DNA of 64,000 bases from assembly GCF_006542335.1 (NCBI RefSeq), contig NZ_CP032485.1, positions 1,064,501 to 1,128,500 on the forward strand, read 5' to 3'. This DNA comes from Neokomagataea tanensis. GTDB lineage: Bacteria; Pseudomonadota; Alphaproteobacteria; Acetobacterales; Acetobacteraceae. The position numbers were made by a program, and so were the translations under genes. The notes under the pieces were generated by a model, which was given only the letters and a program-made list of their open reading frames with translations, ran no database searches and had not been told where the DNA came from. Below are positions 56,747 to 64,000 of this stretch, in pieces; position 1 is the first letter of the stretch; every line of letters starts with the position of its first letter.

Positions 56747-57786
56747 TCAGCGCGCTCCAGCAGGCAAGCATCTCCGTAAGAGTAAAAACGCATGTCTTCA
56801 CGGATAGCGCGCTCATAGGCGGCTCGCATCGTTTCGGTACCACTAAAGGCACATACGAGCATGAAAAGCGTTGAGCGCGGGAGATGGAAATTAGTCATTA
56901 ACAAGTCTACCGCGCGGAAACGGTAGCCAGGGCGGATGAAAATGGAGGTCTCGCCACTCCAAGGGCGTACGGTACCATCTTCTTGAGCTGCGCTCTCTAG
57001 CAAGCGTAGCGAAGTTGTGCCTACGGCAATTACACGCCCGCCTTTGGCGCGTGTATCGTTGATGAGTTGAGCTGTTTCAGCGGTAATCTCACCCCATTCG
57101 GCGTGCATACGATGCTCCGAAATTGAGGAGCGAACCGGAAGAAATGTTCCGGCACCGACATGCAAGGTCAAGGTACGGCGTGTGATGCCTCGTGCGTCGA
57201 GAGCCGCGAGCAGCTCTGGCGTAAAGTGTAGCCCCGCCGTTGGGGCTGCTACCGCTCCACGTTTATCTGAGAAGATGGTTTTGTAGTCATCATCATCTTG
57301 GTGTGTCGGGCCTGTTGGGCGCTCAATATACGGCGGCAAAGCGAGTGCCCCGACACGGTCCAAAAACGCATCAAAGTCATCGCCCTCGACAGAGAAGCGG
57401 AGTTGGATTGCACCATCACCTTCATTCTCTATAATTTCGGCGGTTACGACATCATCGCCAAAATTGAGAATATCGCCGGGCCGGAGTTTGCGGGAGTTGC
57501 GTGCCAGGGCATGCCAGCTCCGATCCGGCAAAATACGGTCAAGAGTAATGCCGATACGGGCTGTGCCACGTGTTGCAGAAAGCTGCGCACGAATGACGGC
57601 TGTATCATTGGCAATGAGCAGGTCCCCAGGGCGCAGAAAAGAGGGTAAATCCCGGACGATACCTAAAGTGCTACTGCCCTGTGCTGGGACATGCAGCAGG
57701 CGCGCTGTGTCGCGCGGCCGTGCTGGCTCTGTCGCGATGTTTGAGCGCGGTAAGTCAAAGTCAAAAAGTGCTAGCTCGTCGGTCAT
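56743..57786 (-). CDS. queA: S-adenosylmethionine:tRNA ribosyltransferase-isomerase
   Basis: QueA turns preQ1 in tRNA into epoxyqueuosine, the step after Tgt. The family motifs [17 protein letters not shown], the [16 protein letters not shown] segment, [11 protein letters not shown], and the C-terminal [17 protein letters not shown] are all seen. The 347 residues are usual. The stop overlaps the tgt start by four bases, so both are translated together. It is convergent with nothing and lies downstream of mazG on the same strand. Confidence 0.96.
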   Translation of the reverse strand: MTDELALFDFDLPRSNIATEPARPRDTARLLHVPAQGSSTLGIVRDLPSFLRPGDLLIANDTAVIRAQLSATRGTARIGITLDRILPDRSWHALARNSRKLRPGDILNFGDDVVTAEIIENEGDGAIQLRFSVEGDDFDAFLDRVGALALPPYIERPTGPTHQDDDDYKTIFSDKRGAVAAPTAGLHFTPELLAALDARGITRRTLTLHVGAGTFLPVRSSISEHRMHAEWGEITAETAQLINDTRAKGGRVIAVGTTSLRLLESAAQEDGTVRPWSGETSIFIRPGYRFRAVDLLMTNFHLPRSTLFMLVCAFSGTETMRAAYERAIREDMRFYSYGDACLLERAE

Positions 57787-57857
57787 GCAGGCTCTTTAGC
57801 AGTTTCCCGGCGCGCCGAGAATATTATGGGGCTGGGGCGGTACTGTTGGAGAAGCTG

Positions 57858-58643
57858 TTACAGCATGCCGGGTTGTTTTTTGACAGCCTTCCAAAGAGCC
57901 TCAAGCGTTGGCAAATCCTGTTCGGCGATTGTTTTTCCGTCATGCGCGAGGGATGTTTCCATAGCCTCGAAGCGGCGGGTAAACTTGGCATTGCTTCGGC
58001 GTAAGGCGGCTTCCGGGTCAATGTCCATTTTTCGTGCTAGGCTGGCCACACTGAAAAGAACATCGCCTAATTCGTCTTCGATACGGTCATGGTCACCTCC
58101 CATTTCGGCTTCAAGTTCCGCTAACTCGCTTTTAACGGCTTGAAGAACGCCCTGCGGGTTATCCCAGTCAAATCCTACGCGTTCTGCCCGCTTGCAGAGC
58201 TTCGCGGCGCGTGAAAGAGCGGGTAGGGAGGAAGCTATACCAGCAAGAGCTCCAAATTCCGCGCGGCCGCGCCGTTCGGTTTCTTTAATGTTTTCCCAAT
58301 TTCCCTGTTCTGCCCCGGGTGAGAAAATGTGCGGGTGACGCCGTTCCATCTTGTCGGCAATGGTACGGGCTACATCATCAAAGTTGAACAGGCCCGCTTC
58401 TTGCGCCATCTGTGCCTGAAAAACGACCTGAAACAAAAGATCGCCCAGTTCATCAGGTAGAGATGCGTGGTCGGAACGGCTTATGGCATCCAGAACTTCA
58501 TATGCTTCTTCGATAGCGAACGGAGCAATAGTTGCGGGGGTTTGCGCTACATCCCAAGGGCAGCCATTCTGCGGGTCACGCAAGCGATGCATGATGTTCA
58601 GAAGGCGATCAATCTGGCGTTCTTCGGCGTGCTGAGCGGTCAT
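57858..58643 (-). CDS. mazG: Nucleoside triphosphate pyrophosphohydrolase
   Basis: MazG hydrolyses NTPs and dNTPs to monophosphates and can lower ppGpp or remove damaged nucleotides. The tandem MazG domains are visible: the first with CPWDVAQT, EEAYEVLDAI and DELGDLLFQVVFQAQ, the second with LEAEMGGDHDRIEDELGDVLFSVASLA. The 261 residues match the E. coli-type protein. The region between it and argC holds a short promoter spacer. Confidence 0.95.
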   Translation of the reverse strand: MTAQHAEERQIDRLLNIMHRLRDPQNGCPWDVAQTPATIAPFAIEEAYEVLDAISRSDHASLPDELGDLLFQVVFQAQMAQEAGLFNFDDVARTIADKMERRHPHIFSPGAEQGNWENIKETERRGRAEFGALAGIASSLPALSRAAKLCKRAERVGFDWDNPQGVLQAVKSELAELEAEMGGDHDRIEDELGDVLFSVASLARKMDIDPEAALRRSNAKFTRRFEAMETSLAHDGKTIAEQDLPTLEALWKAVKKQPGML

Positions 58644-58749
58644 GGCTGGTCCTTGGGCGTCAGGAAAAGATGACAGTGTGGTGTTCGCTCTCTACAATAG
58701 GCTTAAAGAGAATGAACCCCATTTATTTTAAGCAGCTGAGGAGCGAGAC

Positions 58750-59649
58750 ATGGCGCGGATCTTTATCGATGGTGAAGCTGGGACGACAGGGCTCGGTATT
58801 CGCCAGCGTATTGAAGCGCTACCGACCGAGCTAGGTTTTGAAATCGTATCCATCGACCCGGCATTGCGCAAAGATTCTGAGGCGAGGAAAGCTATGATGC
58901 GGCAAGCGGATGTCGCAATTTTATGCTTGCCGGATGATGCCGCACGTGAGGCCGTCGCCTTAGGGGAAGGCCTGGGGATTCGCTTTTTGGATGCTTCTAC
59001 GGCGCACCGCCGGGCAGAGGGGTGGGTTTATGGCTTTCCTGAACTGGACGCCGGCCAACCTCAATGCGTTGCTGCAGCACAATATGTTGCGAACCCTGGC
59101 TGTTACCCAACAGGCGCCATCGCACTTTTGCGGCCGTTGGTTAAAGCTGGCCTTATCCCGTCAGATTACCCAATTTCGATTAACGCAGTATCGGGTTACA
59201 GCGGTGCAGGCAAAAGCGCGATTGAGGCGTATGAGCGCGATGGTGGCCCAGCATTTCAGCTTTATGGCTTAGGGTTGCAGCACAAGCATGTTCCCGAAAT
59301 ACAGCATTATTCCGGGCTGGATCATGCACCTATTTTTGTGCCGTCCGTAGGTAATTTCGCTCAGGGTATGATCGTTTCCATTCCGCTGCATGCACGGACG
59401 CTGCCGGGGACGCCAAAGGCTTCGGACCTACAGCGTGTTCTAGAAGAAGCGTACAAAGGCAGTGAGTTTGTCTCGGTGTTGCCAGCAGAGTCGTCACTGC
59501 TCGGAGATAGTTTGGCAGGGACAGACGCAATGGAACTGCGTGTGCATGGTGATGGTGAAAAGCTTTTGCTGACGGCACGGTTGGACAATTTGGGTAAAGG
59601 TGCTTCTGGAGCGGCAATTCAAAATTTGCGCCTTATGTGCGGGAAATAA
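58750..59649 (+). CDS. argC: N-acetyl-gamma-glutamyl-phosphate reductase (type 2)
   Basis: ArgC reduces N-acetylglutamyl phosphate to the semialdehyde in arginine synthesis using NADPH. The short 299-residue form starts [17 protein letters not shown], the catalytic cysteine is in [15 protein letters not shown] near residue 118, and [11 protein letters not shown] follows. The other arginine genes are not in the window. A tRNA-Leu gene lies 66 bases downstream. Confidence 0.95.
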   Translation: MARIFIDGEAGTTGLGIRQRIEALPTELGFEIVSIDPALRKDSEARKAMMRQADVAILCLPDDAAREAVALGEGLGIRFLDASTAHRRAEGWVYGFPELDAGQPQCVAAAQYVANPGCYPTGAIALLRPLVKAGLIPSDYPISINAVSGYSGAGKSAIEAYERDGGPAFQLYGLGLQHKHVPEIQHYSGLDHAPIFVPSVGNFAQGMIVSIPLHARTLPGTPKASDLQRVLEEAYKGSEFVSVLPAESSLLGDSLAGTDAMELRVHGDGEKLLLTARLDNLGKGASGAAIQNLRLMCGK

Positions 59650-59715
59650 CCGAATTAATTGGTTTTCGCCTCTGGTCCTTTCGAATCAAATACAGTAAGG
59701 TACGCTCCGTTCCAT

Positions 59716-59799
59716 GCGAGCGTGGCGGAACGGTAGACGCAGTCGATTCAAAATCGACCGCCGAAAGGCGTGGGGGTTCGAATCCCCCCTCTCGCACCA
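59716..59799 (+). tRNA. tRNA-Leu (CAA anticodon)
   Basis: The 84-nt class II tRNA has acceptor GCGAGCG with a C-U mismatch to CTCTCGC, the anticodon stem GTCGA/TCGAC around TTCAAAA (anticodon CAA), a long variable arm CCGCCGAAAGGCG, a GGGGGTTCGAATCCCCC T arm and an encoded CCA. It reads TTG leucine codons. Confidence 0.95.
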
Positions 59800-59851
59800 T
59801 ATATCGCCCTGCCTAACGGCAGGGCGCCGAACCAATCAGCTTGGAACATTC

Positions 59852-61009
59852 ATGGACAAGCCGAACGTAAGACCCGATCGCCCGTTCTTCTCTTCAGGTC
59901 CGTGCGCGAAACGCCCCGGTTGGTCCTTATCCGCTCTCGATAATGCATTGCTAGGTCGGTCTCACCGCGCCCCTGAAGGACGAGCACGCCTCAAAGACGT
60001 GATTGACCGTTCAGGCAAAATCCTTGGTGTCCCTGATGATTGGCGCATAGGCATTGTGCCTGCCTCGGATACGGGCGCAGTCGAAATGATTTTGTGGTCT
60101 CTCGCCGGGCAACGCGGCATTGATGTCCTGTCATTCGAGAGCTTTACCGCGACTTGGGCGCAGGACTTGAGGGACGTTCTTGCGCTGCCTGATGTGCGTG
60201 TTTTTGAGGCACCTTACGGTCAGTTGCCGGACTTGGAACAGGTAGATTGGTCTAGGGACGTCGTCTTTGCGTGGAATGGTACAACGTCAGGTGTGCGTCT
60301 ACCATCAGCGGACGTGATTCCCGCAGAGCATGATGGTTTGGCGATCTGTGACGCGACGTCCGCTGCTTTCGCTATGGATTTGCCGTGGGACCGGCTCGAC
60401 GTTGTTACATGGTCATGGCAGAAGGCCCTCGGCGGTGAGGCTGCGCACGGCATGCTTGCCATAAGCCCGCGTGCAGCAAAGCGTTTGGAGCAGGGGGCAC
60501 CTCGCCCATTGCCGAAAATTTTTCGGTTGGCGAATAAAAAAGGTCTCATCGAAGGCATATTCGCGGGCGATACGATTAATACACCTTCAATGCTCTGTGT
60601 TGAGGATGCGCTGGACTCGCTGCGTTGGGCTGAGAATATTGGCGGCCTACCGGCATTGAAAGCGCGGGCCGAAAATAATCTTTCGGTTATCAAGGGCTGG
60701 ATTGATCAATCCGAATGGCTCTCTTTTCTGGCTGAAAAACCAGAAGAACGCTCCTGCACATCAATTTGTCTAAAAATAACAGCCCCTTGGTTCACGGCTT
60801 TGTCGCAAGACTTGCAAACTAAAGCAGTAAAGCATCTTACGGCTTTGGTAGCGTCTGAGGGCGCAGGATATGACCTTGCATCCTATCGGGATGCACCGCT
60901 TGGCCTGCGTATCTGGGGCGGAGCGACGGTCGAAAGCGCAGATATAGCCGCCCTATTGCCGTGGCTTGACTGGGCTTACGAAGAAACGCGAGAGGCTTTT
61001 GCGGCATGA
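59852..61009 (+). CDS. serC: Phosphoserine aminotransferase
   Basis: SerC transfers an amino group from glutamate to 3-phosphohydroxypyruvate in serine synthesis, and acts in pyridoxine synthesis in some bacteria. The cofactor lysine is in [14 protein letters not shown], preceded by [11 protein letters not shown] and [13 protein letters not shown] 59852 gives 385 residues; the frame runs back through tRNA-Leu and cannot be coding there. The stop overlaps the hisZ start. Its partner serB is at 17265. Confidence 0.95.
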   Translation: MDKPNVRPDRPFFSSGPCAKRPGWSLSALDNALLGRSHRAPEGRARLKDVIDRSGKILGVPDDWRIGIVPASDTGAVEMILWSLAGQRGIDVLSFESFTATWAQDLRDVLALPDVRVFEAPYGQLPDLEQVDWSRDVVFAWNGTTSGVRLPSADVIPAEHDGLAICDATSAAFAMDLPWDRLDVVTWSWQKALGGEAAHGMLAISPRAAKRLEQGAPRPLPKIFRLANKKGLIEGIFAGDTINTPSMLCVEDALDSLRWAENIGGLPALKARAENNLSVIKGWIDQSEWLSFLAEKPEERSCTSICLKITAPWFTALSQDLQTKAVKHLTALVASEGAGYDLASYRDAPLGLRIWGGATVESADIAALLPWLDWAYEETREAFAA

Positions 61010-62160
61010 GTTCGTTTGACGACACCCCAGCGCATGATATGCGCGGAGATGCTTTACTGCCTTCAGGCTTCGCTGATTTGTTGCCGGGTGAGGCTGAGGC
61101 TGAGGCACGTGGCATTGCGTGTGTCATGGAGGCGTTTTCGCGCCACGGATACCAGCGTGTCCGTCCGCCCATGCTTGAGTTTGAAAATGCGCTGTTAAAC
61201 GGCGCTGGCTCCGCTCTGCAAAACCAAACCTTTCGTTTGATGGACCCTAATTCACACCGCATGATGGCGCTGCGCCCGGATATGACGACGCAGATCGCTC
61301 GTATCGCGCAGATCCGCTTGCAGGATGCCCCACGGCCTCTGCGTCTCTCTTATTCAGGGAGCTGCATCGTCGTCGGCACGCCGGGGCGTGAAACGGACCG
61401 TCAGGTATCTCAAGCTGGTATTGAATTAATCGGTCCGGATTCTGCTATTGCTGATGCCGAGGTCGTCGCTCTTGGTGCACAAGCCCTAGATGAGCTCGGT
61501 ATTGAAGACGTGTCGTTCGATTTATCCATGCCAGCACTGGCCTTAGGAATTATCGACAAAGCCATCCCGGCGAAGGACAGAGCGGCCCTTCTGCACGCTC
61601 TGGATCGTAAGGATGCAGGTGCTGTCGCTGAACTGGGCGGTTCCATTGCGGATGTGCTGCTTACATTATTGCGTGCAGCTGGCCCGGCTGACCGTGCGCT
61701 GGAAATATTGCGAGGCCTTGACCTGTCTGATGCAGTTCGCCCTCATTTCGAGAGGCTGGTCGAGGCAATCTCGGCACTGCGTGCGCGCCGCCCGGGTATA
61801 CGCTTAACGGTTGACCCGGTTGAGTTCCGTGGCTGGCAGTATCACACAGGTTTGTGCGTTACCGTTTTCGCTGCTGGCTCACGTGAGGAATTAGGACGCG
61901 GTGGGCGCTATCTTGCAGGGAAAGAACCTGCATGTGGTTTGACCCTCCGCCCGCAAGCACTTTTGCGTGCGGCACCGCTCCCGCCGTCGCGTCCACGCTG
62001 CTATGTTCCGTTGGATATTTCCGCAGAAGCCCTTTCGGGGTTACACTCTCAAGGGTTCGCAACGGTATCTGCTTTAACGCAGGATGCGTCTGTCGCAGAA
62101 GAAGCGCAGCACCTGTCTTGCACGCATTTTTGGCGTGATGGCGCGACACACGCGCTGTAA
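61006..62160 (+). CDS. hisZ: ATP phosphoribosyltransferase regulatory subunit
   Basis: HisZ is a histidyl-tRNA-synthetase-like protein without tRNA charging; it binds short HisG to form the first enzyme of histidine synthesis. Motif 2-like and HisRS-like blocks are seen: [41 protein letters not shown], and [17 protein letters not shown]. Length 384 is normal. HisG is not in the window. The start shares bases with the serC stop, so they are one unit. Confidence 0.93.
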   Translation: MSSFDDTPAHDMRGDALLPSGFADLLPGEAEAEARGIACVMEAFSRHGYQRVRPPMLEFENALLNGAGSALQNQTFRLMDPNSHRMMALRPDMTTQIARIAQIRLQDAPRPLRLSYSGSCIVVGTPGRETDRQVSQAGIELIGPDSAIADAEVVALGAQALDELGIEDVSFDLSMPALALGIIDKAIPAKDRAALLHALDRKDAGAVAELGGSIADVLLTLLRAAGPADRALEILRGLDLSDAVRPHFERLVEAISALRARRPGIRLTVDPVEFRGWQYHTGLCVTVFAAGSREELGRGGRYLAGKEPACGLTLRPQALLRAAPLPPSRPRCYVPLDISAEALSGLHSQGFATVSALTQDASVAEEAQHLSCTHFWRDGATHAL

Positions 62161-62201
62161 TCTGTTTTTCGTTTTCAGTTTCTTCGAGGAAAGCTTAGCC
62201 C

Positions 62202-63491
62202 ATGTCCAACGTCACCGTAATCGGCACCCAATGGGGCGATGAAGGTAAAGGTAAGATCGTTGACTGGCTTGCCAGCCGCGCCGATATCGTCGTTCGCTTT
62301 CAAGGCGGCCATAATGCGGGCCATACGCTGGTTGTCGGTGAGCAAGTTTACAAGCTCTCCCTCCTGCCATCTGGTCTCGTACGTGGCAAAGTAGGCGTGA
62401 TCGGTAATGGTGTGGTTGTTGACCCCCATGCGCTGATGACGGAAATCGACCGTGTGGCTGCTCAAGGCCTGGTCGTAAACCCCGAAACGCTGTGGATTGC
62501 TGAGACTGCGCCGATCATCCTGCCGGTGCACGGTGCTCTGGACCGTGCGCGTGAAGCAGCGCGTGGTGAGCATAAGATTGGTACAACCGGGCGTGGTATT
62601 GGGCCAGCTTACGAAGATAAGGTAGCACGCCGCGCTATCCGTATCTGTGACCTTGCTGAGCCGGAGACACTGGAATGGAAGCTGGACGAGCTTCTTCTCC
62701 ATCACAACACGCTTTTGGCCGGGCTTGGGGCAGACACCTTCACGAAGGAAGAAATTAAGGCTTGGCTTGCTGAGATTGCGCCGCGCCTTCTGTCCTTCGC
62801 ATGCCCTGTTTGGGACCGGTTGGATGAAGCACGCCGTGCAGGCCGTCGTATCTTGTTTGAAGGCGCACAGGCCGTCATGCTTGACGTGGACCATGGTACA
62901 TACCCATTCGTGACCAGCTCGAACACCATTGCCGCAGTTGCGGCATCTGGTTCAGGCGTAGGCCCTGCATCAATTGGTTTTGTTCTGGGAATTGCCAAAG
63001 CCTACACGACGCGCGTCGGTGAAGGCCCATTCCCGACCGAATTGCATGACGACATCGGTCGCACAATAGGTGAACGTGGCCATGAGTTTGGCACCGTCAC
63101 GGGCCGTTCACGCCGTTGTGGTTGGTTCGATGCGGTTATGGTGCGTCGCGCATGCCGTGTTGGTGGCGTGTCCGGCATTGCTCTGACCAAACTCGACATT
63201 CTGGACGGCCTTGACGAGATTTCTATCTGCACAGGCTACGAGCTTGATGGTGAGAAGATTAACTTCTTCCCGTCGGCCCCCGGTGCGCAAGCCCGCGTAC
63301 GCCCAGTATATGAAACGATGCCGGGTTGGCGCGAAACCACAGCGGGCGCGCGCTCATGGGCAGAATTACCTGCGCAGGCAATCAAATACGTTCGCCGTAT
63401 TGAAGAATTGATTGAAGCGCCGGTAACACTTCTGTCCACCAGCCCTGAGCGCGATGACACCATCCTGATGCGTGACCCGTTTGAAGATTGA
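62202..63491 (+). CDS. purA: Adenylosuccinate synthetase
   Basis: PurA links IMP and aspartate with GTP on the way to AMP. Motifs [17 protein letters not shown] at the start, [28 protein letters not shown], and [27 protein letters not shown] are complete. The length of 429 residues is standard. GAGGAAAG precedes the ATG. A long imperfect hairpin lies between it and the kinase-like gene. Confidence 0.97.
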   Translation: MSNVTVIGTQWGDEGKGKIVDWLASRADIVVRFQGGHNAGHTLVVGEQVYKLSLLPSGLVRGKVGVIGNGVVVDPHALMTEIDRVAAQGLVVNPETLWIAETAPIILPVHGALDRAREAARGEHKIGTTGRGIGPAYEDKVARRAIRICDLAEPETLEWKLDELLLHHNTLLAGLGADTFTKEEIKAWLAEIAPRLLSFACPVWDRLDEARRAGRRILFEGAQAVMLDVDHGTYPFVTSSNTIAAVAASGSGVGPASIGFVLGIAKAYTTRVGEGPFPTELHDDIGRTIGERGHEFGTVTGRSRRCGWFDAVMVRRACRVGGVSGIALTKLDILDGLDEISICTGYELDGEKINFFPSAPGAQARVRPVYETMPGWRETTAGARSWAELPAQAIKYVRRIEELIEAPVTLLSTSPERDDTILMRDPFED

Positions 63492-63532
63492 TTAAACGGG
63501 CTCCTTCTTGAACGAAGGATGAGTCCTTTTAA

Positions 63533-63587
63533 CGCTCTGTAAAGGGTTCTCCGGGCATAGTGCCTCTTGGAGAACCTTTGGAGAGCG
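63533..63587 (+). other. Long imperfect hairpin between purA and the kinase-like gene
   Basis: CGCTCT 63533-63538 pairs with AGAGCG 63582-63587; AAAGG(G)TTCTCC 63541-63552 pairs with GGAGAACCTTT 63569-63579. The hairpin has no T tail and ends 10 bases before the next start, so it looks more like a leader structure or a weak terminator. Confidence 0.5.
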
Positions 63588-63597
63588 CTGAAGGGGC

Positions 63598-64000
63598 ATG
63601 GTACCAGAGAACATAGTTATTGGTGGACGGTACACTGTCCGCCTCGACCGCCCGCAACCACCTCTTGGTGGTTGTGATGCGTTTGAGGCCAGAGATATCA
63701 GCGTGCCCAGCGCCCCACTGCTGGCCTTAGCGCCCGAGACTTTACGGGCTCGCTGGCCAGAATATGCCCTTTACCGCCACCCCAGCGTTATTCCTTTCCA
63801 AGCGCAAGAACACCATGACGGTGCAATGTGGGTGGTGTGCTCTCCTTTGCCCGGTCCGCCGCTATCCGCGGGCTTTACAACATGGCCTGAAAATCAGCTT
63901 ATTGAGAGTGTTATTCGGCCTATGGCCGATCTTCTGATGCATCTCGATAGTCTAGGGCTGACTTGTCGGGCTTTAAGACCAGATAATGTTTTCCAAGAGC
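63598..64000 (+). CDS. Protein-kinase-like gene with degenerate catalytic loop, 3' end outside window
   Basis: The reading frame starts at ATG 63598 after AAGGGG and stays open for 134 codons to the window edge. The start GGRYTVRLDRPQPPLGGCDAFEARD resembles the glycine-rich beginning of a serine/threonine kinase domain without a clear ATP lysine (PLLALAP). Near the edge, GLTCRALRPDNVFQE aligns with the catalytic loop HRDLKPDN: His, catalytic Asp and Lys are replaced by Cys, Ala and Arg. This suggests a pseudokinase. Only the first part is seen. Confidence 0.7.
   Translation, partial: MVPENIVIGGRYTVRLDRPQPPLGGCDAFEARDISVPSAPLLALAPETLRARWPEYALYRHPSVIPFQAQEHHDGAMWVVCSPLPGPPLSAGFTTWPENQLIESVIRPMADLLMHLDSLGLTCRALRPDNVFQE

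Noticed and set aside
59714..59851. Upstream start for serC within tRNA-Leu
   Set aside because: The codons fall inside the tRNA gene and encode residues unlike the family; ATG 59852 gives the normal length.

Overview
The window reads as one continuous, gene-dense piece of bacterial chromosome from an acetic acid bacterium (Acetobacteraceae, Alphaproteobacteria). The clearest lineage marker is the pair at 42093-44677, a small membrane subunit followed by a large PQQ-propeller subunit in the arrangement of the polyol (sorbitol/glycerol) dehydrogenase SldBA of Gluconobacter-like genera. A NadQ-type regulator before nadABC, mnmE-mnmG-rsmG-parA-parB, mutY divergent from a DUF721 gene, and a tandem glycine riboswitch on gcvT agree with Alphaproteobacteria. 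Base composition is moderate, and the genus cannot be fixed by reading. I saw no insertion sequence, prophage, CRISPR array or rRNA operon.

Layout. 1-2.1 kb: a truncated beta-propeller gene and a TAT-exported DyP peroxidase. 2.3-6.6 kb: NadQ-like regulator, a palindromic operator candidate, and nadA-nadB-nadC, closed by a terminator. 6.6-13.4 kb: small unknown gene, pyrE, murI, an AT-rich gap with an unrecognised alpha/beta-hydrolase-like gene, a CorA/ZntB transporter, ahcY and a DUF3597 gene. 13.5-18.1 kb: a PstS-like binding protein, an unknown gene, a mutY broken by one base, a DUF721 gene and serB. 18.2-24.3 kb: miaA, ilvB-ilvN-ilvC, a highly structured leader, speD and speE. 24.3-30.2 kb: mdaB, the glycine riboswitch, gcvT, gcvH, a second unexplained structured leader, and gcvP. 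30.2-37.6 kb: small enzymes, a metal-binding HMA protein, a TRIC-type channel, glnA, an aminotransferase, tldD and yggT. 37.8-42.1 kb: a TonB receptor, an APH-fold kinase and a PnuC-type transporter, which look like an uptake-and-trap route for a small vitamin. 42.1-46 kb: sldBA, a TetR regulator and ogt. 46.1-51.5 kb: mnmE-mnmG-rsmG-parA-parB with parS sites inside genes. 51.6-64 kb: tRNA-Lys, a MAPEG protein, catalase, djlA, a ribbon-helix-helix protein, tgt-queA, mazG, argC, tRNA-Leu, serC-hisZ, purA and the start of a degenerate protein-kinase-like gene cut by the right edge.

How genes work together. NAD is made de novo by NadABC, and the TonB-kinase-PnuC set could add salvage of a pyridine nucleoside or of thiamine. 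AhcY, SpeD and SpeE share S-adenosylmethionine chemistry; the glycine cleavage proteins, SerB and SerC share one-carbon and serine metabolism; MnmE, MnmG, MiaA, Tgt and QueA all modify tRNA. Three near-perfect parS sites next to parAB mark a chromosome segregation region, usually near the replication origin in this class.

Most worth a second look: the speD leader with a built-in Shine-Dalgarno switch; the folded gcvH-gcvP spacer; the Tgt protein that has lost all three zinc cysteines; the single-base mutY lesion; the TonB-kinase-PnuC operon; and the pseudokinase-like gene after purA.
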